Shown here piece after piece: positions 12,791 to 26,280 of a DNA stretch of 64,000 nucleotides (its first letter is position 1; each line of letters starts with the position of its first letter). The position numbers were made by a program, and so were the translations under genes. Origin of the DNA: Lanius collurio (Eukaryota > Chordata > Aves > Passeriformes > Laniidae); assembly GCA_020086605.1 (NCBI GenBank), contig JACBWW010000017.1, positions 12,600,126 to 12,664,125 on the forward strand. Reading direction: 5' to 3'. The notes under the pieces were generated by a model. That model did no database searches. It had not been told where the DNA came from and saw nothing but the letters and a program-made list of their open reading frames with translations.

Positions 12791-13545
12791 TCACAGAATC
12801 ACAGAATCACAGAGTAAGCTAAGTTGGAAGGGACCCACAAGGATCGAGTCCAGGTCATATCCCTGCACGGCACCATTCCCAAGAATCACACCATGTGCCC
12901 GAAAGCATTGTCCAAACACTTCTTGGACTCTGTCAGACTTCATACTGTGACCAAAAGACCATGTTGTCTTTCAGGTGTTTTTCAATACCTCCCAGAATAA
13001 TCTCCATATCTTTATCAGGCACTAAAGTGAGACTGACAGGCCTGTAGTTTCCAGTGTCCTTCTCCACGCTCTTCTTGGAAACTGGGACAAGGTTTACCAG
13101 CTTCCAATCAGCTGGGACCTCTCCAGATTTCCAAGACTGCTCAAGAATCATCTAGAGAGGTTTTGCAGTGACACAAGCCAGCTTTTCGAGGATTCTTGGA
13201 TTAATCCCATCAGATTCCATAGATTTGTAGGGATCCAGCTGTGGAAGCAAAACCTGCATAGTTTTGTGGTTGACTGGGAATTGATAATTCTTGCAATTGG
13301 GGTCCTCCAGCTCAGAGCACTGAGACCCCCTTGGTCCACCATCTGTGTTGAAGATAGAGGCAAAGAATGCATTAAACACCTCTGCCTTTTCCATGTCCCT
13401 CCCTGTTTGTGAGGTGAACATCCTCATCCTATAATGGACCAGTGTTGGTTTTGCACTGTCTATTACCATTAATATATTTGCAAAAATCTTTTTTAGTATC
13501 CCCCACAGTTCTGGCCAAACTCAATCATCTTCTCATACAAACCAA
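12791..13545 (-). mobile_element. CR1 LINE fragment, minus strand, 5'-truncated and internally deleted
   Basis: The element's 3' end lies at 12791 with tandem CACAGAAT-type tail units. A CR1 3'UTR follows, read on the minus strand, up to about 12940. Beyond it the minus strand encodes part of CR1 ORF2: the linker before the reverse transcriptase (AEVFNAFFASIFNT, then LDPYKSMESDGINPRILEKL) and the start of the RT domain (SGEVPADWK, then GNYRPVSL). The frame is interrupted by one in-frame stop at 13152-13154. The RT similarity stops near 12945 and jumps straight into the 3'UTR, so most of RT, including the catalytic core, is deleted. Similarity fades above about 13545; a diverged continuation to about 13640 is possible. 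The element is dead. Confidence 0.92.
12933..13469 (-). pseudogene. CR1 ORF2 remnant (linker plus start of reverse transcriptase), broken
   Basis: Two adjacent reading frames, 13469-13152 and 13151-12933, are in the same phase and separated only by a single TAG. Together they cover the ORF2 region between the endonuclease and RT and the first RT motifs. An intact CR1 ORF2 would also carry an N-terminal endonuclease domain and the RT catalytic Asp pair. Neither is present: the first is lost by 5' truncation, the second by internal deletion. It has no coding function. Confidence 0.88.
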
Positions 13546-16408
13546 CTTTTCTTGCTGTGAAACTCCGTGTTCTGCTATGAAACCTTCAAGACAAATGTGC
13601 TTCCATTCAGTCTTTGGTGTGACCACACTTTCTTAAACCTGAGCCAGGTACTTGCAGGAAAATAGAGCCTGGACTTGGCACAGACTGAGAATACCAGATC
13701 CTCCAGTGTTCCACAACCAGCTCTGAAGTCCAGTGGGCACAAATTCAGTGGTCACAGTGACAGCTTTAAGCATGACAGCCCCCTGTTCTCATTCCTATGC
13801 TATTATGAACAATCTGTGAGACTCTTAGAGAATCAGAAAGAACCTCAGAGGGTTTCTGGATCCTAACCTAACAAATTGAAACACTTCTGAAGGTCAAAGG
13901 GCCAGATCACGTTTCCATGGCCATGTGCAGGCAGTTGCATGCCTGCTCTGAGCCAGCTGGACAGAAACTTTGGTAATCAAGTTTGTCATCAAGCCTGAGC
14001 TGCCATACTGAGATCCCCCATAGAGCATGAACTGGACTTAGTATGGTGTGAATATGTCTGTGCAACTTTGGGGTCATTGATTGTTTTATGTCTTATTCAG
14101 AGTGTCCACAAATTTCTCTGTGCTTTGGTGCAGTATTTCAAAGAGGACAATAATACAGTTTTGTGTGGCTGAGCTGTTGCGTGTAGGAGGATGTTGATAG
14201 TTGGAAGCTGTTCTGGTGACACCCCTGTCCAGCCTAGTTAGGTAAGGCAGGAAAGGAAGATGAAGCATGATGCAAAGGGCTGAATTGCCTGAGAGTGCTG
14301 CACTGACGCACTGCAAAGGAAGCTACAGGAATCCAGCCTTGATGCTATTCATGTTTTGCGAGCTGATTTGCAAGTGCCCGGGTGTGCTTGCTTCTCATTA
14401 GCAGCAGAATTGAGACCCAAACCTGAAGCTTTCACAGTGCTGGACTGCTGAGCCAGTGTTTAGGTTTGGGCCCCATCTTGAAACTCCTCTTGTTTAGCAA
14501 GAAGGGAGGTGGCTGGCTAAAATACAAGTACCTTACGGGAGAAAAAAAATGTAGAGGGAAAAAAGAAGTGGAAAAGAGATGTGAATGCCTAATGAAACAG
14601 AAAAAAAAGCCCCAAACCTCCTTAGTGTTGCTGTTATGTCAGCTTGGGTTATTGGCAGTGGAAGTGGTTATTGGCAGCGGAAGTTAGACCTGGCTCAAGG
14701 CTAATATAACTTGTGCACCTGACTTGTTAAAAGGAGCTGAGATCTGGTTTCTGTATGGATGGGGTTTTGGTCCTTCCTCCAGATTTCCTTAACTTTCCTT
14801 TCAGCCTGCTTTGGACTTGATTGTCCTTCTATCTTCCTGCCTGCCTGAAAATTCTCCTTGTACAGGCAGACAGCAATGGGATCCTTCACACCAAAGCTCA
14901 TTCTTCTGGCTTCGCTGTTTCTAGGGCCATATAGGTGAACAATGCATGAGTCAACAATTTGGTGTTCAGTGACAAAGTTTGGTATCTCCCTTCTCACAGT
15001 CCAGGGCCAATGAACATATGAAGCCTCAGGAGTGTGCAATAGAGGCTCTTCAACCAACAAGCTCACCATCTATCACTTCACTCCTAACTACTACTGCTTT
15101 TGGCTATCTTAACTCCCAAAAGGACTGTCAATTTAACCATAACTACCTAAGAACTGCCAAGTCTCATTTTATGAGCTGCTTTTGAGAGTTTAGCTATTTA
15201 AGGCTGATTTTAAACAATTTTTATTGGTACTTCATGGCATGTGCCTGATTTACAGTGCTGTAAATAACCACAAATTAAGGACATTTCTTTCTTTACAGTC
15301 AAGGCACATTATCTTGAGCATAAGAAAGATAGCTTGTTGGCAAAGAACTGGAGCGCAGGCCCTTTTCTACCACTGGCTTCCTGTGTGAGTCCAAGTAAGC
15401 CCTATCCTGAGTTTGGTCCATGCAGAAAAGCTGACTCTTCCCTGGGAATGCTCTAAACACCAGGGAATGTGGGATGAGGATCCCATCTTGAGATGTCCCT
15501 CACTGCCGTGGTAGGAGACAGCAGTGCTGTTTCATAAGTGACACACTCCGTTTGATGCACTTAAAGAACCATAGGATCTAATGTTAAGTGTAATTTAAAA
15601 TTTCATCTCAGTCACATGTCCCAGTGCAGGCATCACCATCTGCAGCACTTCCAGCTCTTCACTGACTGCAGCAGGAGACTGAGCTACTGAGACCAAAAGC
15701 CCCAATCTGACACAGCTAAAGCTGGGGAAGACAAACCACACTCTCAAGAAAGAAGTCATTGGGACCCACATCACAAAGGCTCCTGGTGTGCCCAGGCCAC
15801 CACTACTGACCTCCCTTTGCAATATCAGCTGAGGAGCACACTGAAGCACATGGATAACCTCATCCTAGGAAGTGTGAAATTTGTCTTTAAGAAAGACTTC
15901 TTGCAGTCTGGGAATTTGTGGATGTACAAGTTCAGGTGTAAGATAAGATGTTTCATTTAGAACCATCCCTGTGACTTGGGAATGTTCATCAGAGCAGTCC
16001 GATTCTCCTCATATTAACTGGTGCAGGCATGAGAATCTTCACTCTAAAGGGTTTAAAGCTCTTGTTTTGTGCCTTTTAAATAATTCTTCTCCCAGGTCTG
16101 AGAACTGGAGAATGTGCTTATAAGGATCAGAAGAAATCCAGAAGTCAGGCAGCACAAAGCAACCCTACCCTGTGTTGTCAAGGTGGAAAAGGGCAGCAGA
16201 CCCACAGACACCATGATGGGGGCTTCAGTGCCCTCACTGCACTGCACAAATGGGTTCCTTTTCAACAATAAATTCCATATTCATGTTTGCTGCCTTCACA
16301 CAAAGAGAAAAAATTCTATTCATAGGGAAGAGTGGGAGTGTATAAATGAAGTACGTGGCTAAATGCTTTGGGCAGTACTTAAAATGTTACTCTGAACTTT
16401 GGGAATCT

Positions 16409-16472
16409 TGTGAAATGGCCACAAAATATGTGGCCGGATTTGTGAAATGGCCACAAAATATGTGGCCGGATT
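16409..16472. repeat. Tandem duplication of a 32-bp unit, two identical copies
   Basis: Unit 1 (16409-16440) and unit 2 (16441-16472) are identical. Each unit contains an inverted repeat, GGCCACA and TGTGGCC separated by 5 nt, so each copy can form a 7-bp hairpin. The copies show no divergence, which suggests a recent slippage or hairpin-assisted duplication. Confidence 0.93.
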
Positions 16473-19400
16473 TTAAAATGTTCCAAGTACTCAGTGGCAG
16501 CCAGTGTAGTCATGAAAAATGGTCAGCGACATTTCAGCTAAATCTCTGTGAATTAAATGCTAGGTCAGCAAATAGGAAAAATTTTGTAGAACAGGACAAC
16601 TGTGTTTAATTTCTTTGGATTTCTTTCAAGAAAGCTTGGAGATGATCAAATCCCCAATTTGTATTTTTTTTAAATGAAGAAGTCTAGTTTTTCAGATTTA
16701 CTTTTGTTGTCTTGAAATGTAAGATAATTACAGTAAAAAAGATTGAAATATACACCAAAACAGAAATAATTGAAACTTAAAAAAATATTGAGATTTCTGA
16801 ATTATGTTTACTGACTTTTTAAAAGTGTCGTTTTGGCTATTTGTCTTCATTTGTTTATGTATTTACACTTTCTAACCCATTTTAAAACAACAACAACAAA
16901 GAAGTTTTACGGTCTCAAAAATATCTACAGGCTGGGACAATACATTCTCCATAATTGCACTGAAGAACATCTAATGCTCATTGTCTTGGAAATAAGAGTG
17001 CTTTGCATGATGACCTGTGGATACAAAAGTCTTTATCTCAGAACTTCATCTGAGAGTACTAGTTTTAATGCTGAATCATTTCAGCCAGCACAGTGCTGCT
17101 TTTGCTGTAGTTCACCATTGTATCAGTGTTCTGTTGCCTTCAAAAAAAATAAGGTTTAAGAGAAACTGTGAGGTTTATTCTGCTGTCTGGGATATTGGAA
17201 CGAATTGGCATTCAGATGGAAAATGAAGATAGCAAACATAGCATTTGCTGGTACTTCGCAGCCTTGGAGAGCAGACATCCACTACAGTAATGGAAGAATC
17301 TTTGTGGTGTTCATTCATGCCTGTTGATTACAAATAATAGAGCAAGCAAGAGAAAGCAAGGGGATCAGACTGAAAAAAGGCATCTCCATTGTGGGGGACA
17401 CTCCATCACTTAAAAAGAGACTGTAACAGCAATAATAAATATATTTCTCAGTGAGCAGTGTAATGGCAACCAGAAAACTCAGAGTGCTCCAAGTTTTGCA
17501 CCAACCTTTTACTGGCAGTGAAACCACATGCGAAAAAAAGTGAGGAAAAAACCTAGCAAACAGCCAAGAGTGTCTCACCATGCTTCAGGTTGTAGAACAA
17601 AGAAAATCTTAGTAATTTCCAGTCTTTTAAACTCTTGACTACAGTCCCAAAGCTGACATCTGCTAAGCAGGGTGCCTGTAGGTGGGTAGCAGAAAGGTCT
17701 TCTCAAGAGCAGCCTGCCCAGACTGGTGTAACCCCAATAGGCCATGTCCAGTACCAAACTGGAAGAGACTCTGCTGGAAAGTCTGGTGCTTTTATCACTT
17801 TAAAGAATGTGAAGTGTTATATAGTTACAAGTTATATTTATCCACCTTCTCTCACCTTTTTATTTTAAAGCCTTTCCTTTATGATCTGAGTTCCTGGAAA
17901 ACCACATCTCTCTTACTGCTATCTCAAACAAGGCTACTTGCAACAAGGGTTTATTCTGAAAACAACAACAGAGGCGTTGCTGTTTAACGCTGTCAATATC
18001 AAACATCTTCTAAGAAGCATCAATAAGATTCCCTTTCAGGAACAAAAATACAAGAAGGTTGCAATCTTTTTGAGATTTCCTAATGGGAAGCTGGGGTGGG
18101 AACTCTATACACAATTTATAAAATGAAATATACCCTGTATCTGTTTCACAAGGACCTGTACCAGCATGAGAGTGGGATTTCGTGGTACCTGGATTTACAA
18201 CTTGAAATTAAATACAGGCATATGGAAACATTATTATGTAAACTAATACTGAGCTGCTTCTTGCTGCATTCCCTCAACAGCAACAAAATAGTAGCATGGA
18301 AACCAAAGGCCAAGTGTAATTTCTTAGCTTGTTCTGTGAGAATGAAAAGAAAACCTGTTCCATGTAGAACCAGGAGGAGCCATTACTTTTTCATCTGAGA
18401 AGTCTTAAATGTCACAGACCCTGGGCTGAACTCTGCTTTCATCAAAACCAGTGGAGCTTTGATACTGGTTTCCACTCAAGCATGAAATATCCCAGAGACT
18501 TCATTTTTCACCTTTTACTGATAATCCTGGCAACTTACTCCAATGTCTTGCTTTCAGTAGTTTGTTCTGATGGCTCCCATTGCTCAGGTAGGAAGTAAAC
18601 TTCAGAGAAACTGTAGCTCAGACACATTGAGCCCTGGGGTGCTGGTGATTCAGCACTACTCTAGCCTGAGACATTGCTGCACCAACCCAGACAGAAGGGC
18701 AAAGTGTTCTAAGATGCAAGCAAGTTACGTGTATTTTACTCACTTCCCCAGGCCCTGTAAATCAACCAGGAAACCACCAAAACAAACACTTGAGGCTTAC
18801 TTGTGCACTGATCCTAGCCACATCTTCTTCACCATAGCAGGGCAGTAAGAGGCACAGCTGCTCTTGTTCCTACAGGGCAGGATAGGCAGCCCCATTTCTG
18901 GCTATTTACACTGTGCAAGTGTGTCAGTTGATCCACCAAAACATGTGCTGCCCAGCTATGTAAGGGACAAATTGTGGAATTCCAGGCAGTTGGCTGACAT
19001 CTCAGGGATCTGCAGGAACAGCCAGTCAAGCTGTGCACAAGGCAGGAAGGTACTGAAAGTAACAGTCAGCATGAACGTCTTATAAACATATCACACAAAC
19101 CAATTTGATTTCCTTCTGTGACAGTAGAGCAAACTGCATGTATGGAAGATACACAGTAGATCAGACAGCTACTGGAACTCTAGTTAGACTTCCAGCAACC
19201 TTTTATATGACACTCTTACAAATAAGCAGAGGAAATTGAGCTGAAATTACTATTGAGAGTGCGTAAAAAACATGGAAAACTCAGGGAAATTATTAGGAAC
19301 TCACTGTCAAAGTGAAAGTATCCCATCAAGGACTTCCACTGGGGTTTGCCCTTGGCAGTCTGTGTTCAGTATTTTCATCAATAGCTTGTCTAAAGGAATA

Positions 19401-22400
19401 AAGGAAAGGTTCCCCAGCTGTACAGTATGTGCTATTAGCTTTATACAACCAGTTCCTAGGGGGCATATAGCCCAGAAAAGGCGCCTGGCTGCTGCTGCTG
19501 GGGCGTGCTCCCCCTGCCTCCACTGTTCTTCATGGTGGTCTTGAGCAGAAAAAAAGTGGAACTCTTGTAATGCAGAATCCTGATACATTTTTAGTTGCCA
19601 ACTTGGTTCTCCTTGCAAGTATATCAGAGGCCAGGGTTAAAATTCTAAATTACCTCAATACATTGGAGAAATGGCCTGAAAAATAACAGAATTCATCAAC
19701 TGTATTGCAAGGACCTGAGAACAAAAGTGATGAACAGCACAGAGCATGGTGAAGTAGTGTCCTGGTTTCCTTAAAACCATGACAGGAATTCTGTAGAAGA
19801 TGGAGGCTGATCAAGATGATCCAAAAGTATTCTGCTATTGTGAAAAAAGAAATGACACATTGAGCTGTATATTAAGGTGTTGGAATATATGATGTGTAAT
19901 TGAATGTTTTCTGCTCTGCTGAGCTCTGTTGGGGCTGCACTTACAAGAGATAAGAACCAACTGGAGGCACCCAGTTAACATATTAGGAGTGAACATGCTC
20001 TGGAAGGGAAATCTGATCTAGGGTTATTAAGTGGAGAAAAGATAACAAATTTCAGGTATATGTGGTCAGCAGAGACACAAAGGGAATAATCTCTTCTTTT
20101 TGCAGTAGTACACTTGAGTAATAATGGGTTTTAATTGCAACAAAGGAGATGGTAGGTGAGTTCCTGTGTAGGACATGCCAACAGAAGGGGAATCAGGCAA
20201 GCACTGGAATATATATTCTGTGTGGGTAGAGAGTTTCCATCAATGAAGCTTTTTTAAAGAACAAGTTAGAGATGTATTAATCAGGAATTAAATAGGTATC
20301 ATTGATCCTACTTTAAGACAGCATGGCCTCTTGAGGTTACCTCTCCACCCTGATTTTCCATTTCAGACATGGCATGGTCTGTTGCTCAATAGATGATTAA
20401 AAGAGTGAATAGCAGCTGGTTTATTCCTCTGTTTTTGTGAGGTGTGTTTACATTCCAGGCGTAAGAGTGGAGGGAAAGGACAGCAAGTTCTGATCCCACC
20501 AGGCAGCCAGCAGAGGAGACCGGGCAGCCATCCACTGGCGGCTGTTTAACTTTCACAGCCTTTCAGAGCCTAACATAAGGGACAAAGGTGGCTCCCAGAT
20601 GGAAGACAGCAGACTTGAAAAACACGAAAGTTTGACAGAGAGGGATGTGCATTTAACATGTTAGTTCAAATTGCCAGAAGAAGAAAGCAAGGAAATTTCC
20701 AACTAGGTGCAATGGAACAGCTCCTGAAGGATCTGTAAGTGCTTTTGGCCTCCATAGAAAATACTTGGGCAGAAACCCTCCAGAAGATATGTTTGTTTTG
20801 AGCAGAACCTGGAGTTCCTGCACAGAGCTCTCTGAAGGCTGTGTTGCAGGATTAGCCCATATTCTCTCTACTCAGTGTCATGGGAGACTGAATGTTTTCA
20901 CTGTTTTCTGGAGCCTGACACAGGCAGACAGACCACAAAGAAAAACACGGGAACAGATCCTATAAGCTTCTTCAAATAACACTTGCTCCAGAGCATCTGG
21001 TGAATGCTGAGAAAATCTCGTTTCACAAAAGATGCCAACAGGGGAAGAAATTATTTCACAGTTTGCCTCGAGCTTCAAAGGGGCTGCTGAACATGTTAAC
21101 CGACACCCTTTTGGACAGGCTGGTTTGTGGTCACTGCCGCTAACGAACAGGAAAACAAATGCCTGTAGTCCAAGCAGGGATTCACACTCTGCACCACAAA
21201 GCCAAGGAAACTGCTGCCGGAGAATCCCCAGAGCTGCTCGGCGACTGCACACAGGCTGGCAGGATGTGTGAAAAAACATCAGGAATGTTCCTTATGTGAC
21301 AAGGTGGATCATTCAGAAGGAAGACTGCTTGGAATGTAAAGATTTGGTATATTGACTCAAAGGGACACTTTGAATACATTCCTAGGTATGAATGAGCAGC
21401 TCACCTCAGAAAGAAACTAGGGGACAGGGAAATGGGGAAGTACAAGTAGGAGGCAAAGCTGTATACAGAGATGGAGACTGAGCCAGAAGTAGAAAGGGGA
21501 GAAGTAAATCAGAATTTAAGAGTCTTGCGTATATTCATTATGATAAGGGGTTTTTTTTTCTGCAAGCACCAGCAATTCCATTAGCCAAAGGGATACACAG
21601 TCACTTTTGAAACAAAAGAGACAAGAAGTTTATTACCATTGTATCAAATCCAGTGAATACAGCAAATTCAATCCCCTTTCTCTGCCAGCTACATGATTCA
21701 CAAGGTGTTCACTAAAAAGACTGTCAGTCCCTCTGTTTGTCTGTGCCGAATAAGCTATTCTGGTTGCAAAGAACTCACATATATGGACAGAAATGTTCAG
21801 GAGGATGATGAAACCTGAAATGTATCCAAGTACAGCATAATAGAAACAGTCTTTGGCTCTCAAGGTAGGAAAGAAGAATATCAGAGATACTGCTAATGGG
21901 AACTGGTTATTAAACTAAACTACTGATCACTGAAGGATGGAACCCAGTCAAATGTCCTAAATCTGAGAGATCTGACCAACATAATGAATCACCTGTAAGC
22001 AACAGAACATTAATTCCTCCCTCTACCTTCACGTGGTGCCAGGGATTAAAGAGACCCTGATTGTCACTTGCCAATATTTCAGTAAGACTGCAAGTCTAGT
22101 TCTTTATTTAGACCAACATCTTTTCTTATATTAAGATTCTGCTCCTTTAACACGTGTTGCAAAAACTGACTTGTGAAAACATACTTACTTAATGAAATGG
22201 CAGAAATGTCTCTTGAGATCCTTGCAGGAGCAATGCATAACACTGATACTGTTGTCTGTCTTTTGGCACTAATTTTTTATCAATAGCTTTTTGAGAGGTC
22301 TGCCTGGAGAATAAAGTTTTAACATGAAGAAACATGTGAAACATGAAGAATTAAAACACGTCTTTTCAGAAATTACAGTCTGATTGTATGTAAAGACAGT

Positions 22401-22790
22401 ATTTTTCTCTATTTCTTAGAATGCCAGATCAGATAATTTTCAAATTACCAGCAAAAACAACACAGCAGTAGATGTTCCAGTTACAATCACTATTATTAAT
22501 TATTTAATTATTTTCTTTGAACTGAATTAAAATGCAAACGTCATTCCTCATTCCTTCAGGTTGGAATCAACCCTGCCCTTTAGACTAAGGGAAAATGTGA
22601 AGTCCTAAACCATTGCAACACCTTCGCAATTTTTCTCCCTCCCTCCTTGCACTTCCCAATATGTCCTTGCTACCTAGAAGATGAAGTTTTTCAAGGATAA
22701 TTTGTCTTTTACGGGGCCTGGCTCAATTGGCACAGGACTAAGTTATAGCTTCTTTTTGATAATGTTCTCTACTCAAGAAGAAGCAGCTAC

Positions 22791-22822
22791 TGAATAAGAA
22801 TAATCTTGAATAAGAATAATCT
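22791..22822. repeat. Two tandem copies of a 16-bp unit
   Basis: TGAATAAGAATAATCT occurs twice in direct succession (22791-22806 and 22807-22822) with no mismatch. It is a small slippage-type duplication in non-coding sequence. Confidence 0.9.
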
Positions 22823-23487
22823 CATAGGGTTTAAGTACATTTTGATCTTGATTTACGAAGCCACTGGCTGTGCCACCCCCTTCCGTTGAGTGGAATCTGT
22901 ATTTTCCCATGCTGGGGGGAGCCAACACTTCCAAGGCAAAAAGCTGTGAACTGATACTGGAACTTCTGGGTAAGTAGACTTGCATTTTGGGTGTTGCTGT
23001 TTGGGTAGACAAAAAGATGATGCTTTTGAGATAACACTGGAGCTGCAGAGAGGGCCTGAAAACAGAAAGCCTAGTTGTGAATGGAGCCATGAAACATGAA
23101 TCCAAACCCACAGCCAGCATTCACAATCCTGCTGAGAGAAGCTTTTTATTTACTTTTCCCTGCCATTGAGAGCAACAATTCATTTACTCCTTATATATAA
23201 ATACATGCACACACAACACCAAGTAATATCCTGCTGATCTGAAATGCTCCCCTGGCCTCACTCCTTCCCCACTGGCAATCCCCCTCCCAGCCAGTTCCCT
23301 TCCGCTCTGCAGCAGCACAGCCCTGGGGTACATAACTGAGAAACCTCTGCTTCAGACAAGGGAGAAAGCTTCATGAATCATCAAACAACACTTCTCAGGT
23401 GGGAAAAACACATTCTTTGTTCCTCTATGTGGAATTAGAAAAATATGTGTAGAAGTAAAGTCCCGAAAACCCCAGGAGAGTAATCAT

Positions 23488-23557
23488 GTTTTTTCTTTCC
23501 TTTTTTTTTTTTTTTTTTTGTTTTTGTTTTTGTTTTTTTGTTTGTTTGTTTTTGTTG
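23488..23557. repeat. T-rich tract grading into (TTTTTG)/(TTTG) microsatellite
   Basis: After a pyrimidine lead-in there is an uninterrupted run of 19 T (23501-23519), then alternating T-blocks and single G residues to about 23557. On the minus strand it is a poly(A)-like tract with C interruptions. No retroposed gene or SINE is recognised beside it, so I treat it as a simple repeat. Confidence 0.9.
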
Positions 23558-26028
23558 AACTTGTGAATTTTGGGGTGGTTTAATTAAAGTCTTAAAATCC
23601 TTTAAAATTCAAACGCTTCATATTTTTCCCTTGGATTTGCAGACTTTCTGTCCTCCTCTTGGGTCACTTTTACTCTGCAATAAAACAATTGAATCACATG
23701 CTGGTACATAAATATTGGCAGATTTTTAGGTTTGCTGCTTTTTTCACTCAGCCTATTGGGCAAACAGCCTAGAAAGGCTAAGTTATTTGCCAGAGTTTGA
23801 ATTTCTGGCAAACAGAGCAGATCCAGTACAAATCTCAAATCATATTTTAGGAATGCCGTGCTTCTACCGCACCTTTCCAACTCTTCTCTCTGTGCTCTAA
23901 TGACTATTATGGGGAAATGCGTTCCAGAAATGTGAAAATCAATGTAGTGGGAAATGTACCAAAACCACCTTTCCACTTATACAATCTCAGTTGTCCAAGA
24001 AACACAATTAATTAGTGTTATTGAGCTGTTTAGCTCCCCAATAAAAGCTTTTTGAGTGATTATATGAAGAACCGTTGGTACTGTAGACTTCATACTGAAG
24101 TAATTAATGGAAGTTGATTATATTCTGACAAGTTAAACACAGGTTTGTTTGATATTACACACACATGGAAAACACATGCTCTATTGAGCTCAGTACCTAG
24201 GAGTTTAGATTAATGGTGTTGATGAATTATGTGGAGATTATATACTTTGCAGACACATAATGGACCTGATTTTGAAAAGCAGGCTCTCATTTTGCTCCTG
24301 CAATTTTGAGGGTGTGAATAATTGCAGGTGATTTTCTAGCAGCTAGACATCTCACTGCCTGGTGGAATTCCTTTGGGCAGAGGTCATGCCTGGTTTTGTG
24401 CACGGCACCGGGACGCACTGGGACAGCGCCTGCAGACAGTGAGGAACAAACTCACACTAGTGCTGCACACTGGAACCACAGAAACCAGCAAGGACAACTC
24501 CTCCATGCACAGCTGTGGCAGCTCAGTTGGAGCTTTCAAGAAATATGTTCTCTGTCTAAGTTCAAGGGCATGTGCTGAACTTGAGGTTCAACCCCAAGAC
24601 GGGAAGGAGGAAGCTGTCACTGTGCTTTCTCCTGCTGCCAGGCAGATGTTGGCAATAGACCTGACACAGCCCTAGGACCAGCTGTTGAAGCTGTCTCTGT
24701 GGGAAATCACTTAAGTTCAGCCTAATATCTCAGCCTACCATGTAGCATCCTTCTCTTTAGACTCTGTCTAAAGGCAACTGAATGTCATTGGGATGAGGAC
24801 AAAAGTAGTGATGAATGCTAATGTTTAATGCCTGCAAGGAATAGTTGGGAAGGCCAGGTTCAAATGAATGCCTTGATTCAGGCAGGAAATGAACTCAGAT
24901 TTTGGTTTAGTTGCATTAGTCTGCCATGTAGAGAAGCCTGTATAGAAGAGTCAGCCCAGATCTGATGCTTTCCCATGTTGCTTACGCACAGGAACACTTC
25001 AAACCAGTTTTACAGGGCATTTACTGAGTGCTTGGATTACCAACCAAGCATGCTCCATCAGGATTTTCTAGGAACCAGCCCAGAAGAAGCTTGGTCAACA
25101 AAAATCCCAAACCCAAGCTCTGAAGGCAGGCTGACTGCAAACTGCAGATAGCAGTCTGGCTTTCACAGCACTTCTGGGAATGGCTTCTGGGTCCGTGAGG
25201 CAGCTCGAAGATGGATGAGCATCTCCTTCTGCTGGCAGATCCTGATGAACCTGCAGATGGGATTCAGTTCAAGACTTCAGATCTATGAGTCAAGATGTAG
25301 CTTTCCATGGGAACCAGGCAGCTAAACTCCATTGACCTGATGGAGATCTCACCAAAATCACCAGGCAAGGATGCAGAGAGATTCTGCCCCTCTAAAGCAC
25401 AGTTCTCTTGCTAAACTGCCTACGTCTCCCCTGTACCTCAGACATCTGTGGACACCTACTACCAGAAACCCCCACTTAGGCGTCAGTCACCCTGCCCTTA
25501 GAGGTGCATGACAGGTACAGCACAGGAGCAGCAGGCTGTTTCCAGCACCTCTGTGATCACAGCTGTAAACTGGCTGCTCTGCCCAGACCTGTGCTGTCCC
25601 TTGGATGGGACACATCCATCCCCTTGTGGCAGAAAATCACCTGTACCACCTAGCTCTATCTAACAAAGAAAAGAGCCCTCTGAGCACTGCTGGCTGCAGA
25701 AGCAAGGGATATCAACACCCAGGACAGGGAAAGAAGGAGCAGACACCCTTCCTCCTGGGACTAGCAAACCTTCCCCAAAATTTTGGTGTTCAGAGCTATA
25801 AAGTTCTTTCATTTCAGCCATTTCAGGTCACTCTGGCTGTGAAATGAGTTGGGATGGATCATTGTGCATTGTTGTACACAGAGACTTTAGGTTATAGCTT
25901 GAGGTGTGTTGCGCAGAGAGAGAAGGGGAAAGGCATACAGGCCTGCTTTAGCTTTGGTCTTAAAGACGTGAGAATCAATCACGAGGCAGCAGCATGTGCC
26001 TACAGAGGTACAGTAAGTGGAAGGTTAA
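23558..26028. other. Non-coding stretch between T-rich tract and CR1
   Basis: There is no supported exon. The 100-codon frame at 24373-24675 and the 124-codon frame at 23602-23976 (minus) have no recognisable domain and no splice context. Confidence 0.55.
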
Positions 26029-26280
26029 AGAGGGCAACACAGGAGGGTAAGTTTAGATTACACATTAAGAAGGAACACTTTACTGTGAGGGAGGTTGCAC
26101 TGAACAGGGTGCCCAGGGAAGCTGTGGATGCCCCATCCCTGGAAGTGTTCATGATCAGGTTGGATGGGGCTCTGAGTAACCTGGTCTAGTGGAAGGTTCC
26201 CTGCCTATGGCAGGGGGGGGTCAGAGCTAGAAGAACTTAAGGGCCTTTCCAACCCAAACTATTCTATGACTCTGTGATAC
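26029..26280 (+). mobile_element. CR1 LINE 3' end, plus strand
   Basis: This is about 250 bp of a CR1 3' terminus in + orientation. It includes the C-terminal end of ORF2, with residues close to VPREAVDAPSLEVF and then RLDGALSNLV on the + strand. The typical 3'UTR follows, with a G-rich stretch near 26211-26220, and the tail reads ATTCTATGACTCTGTGATA. Everything upstream in the element is lost by 5' truncation, the usual state of avian CR1 copies. The 5' border is approximate because similarity fades between about 26000 and 26040. Confidence 0.93.

Larger units (their letters stand above)
13546..23487. other. Non-coding stretch, about 10 kb
   Basis: No convincing exon is found. The longest frames (for example 14701-15069 minus, 20878-21279 minus) lack splice support and recognisable domains, and they overlap frames on the other strand. 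It contains the 32-bp tandem duplication at 16409-16472 and a 16-bp tandem duplication at 22791-22822. The rest is unremarkable single-copy-looking sequence. Confidence 0.55.

Noticed and set aside
13820..13920. Text vaguely like a second CR1 tail (AGAATCAGAAAGAACC)
   Set aside because: Only short similarity that does not continue into the CR1 3'UTR.
25854..26189. 111-codon + strand ORF
   Set aside because: Its end is the C-terminal tail of CR1 ORF2. The first part is unrelated flanking sequence, so it is not a gene.
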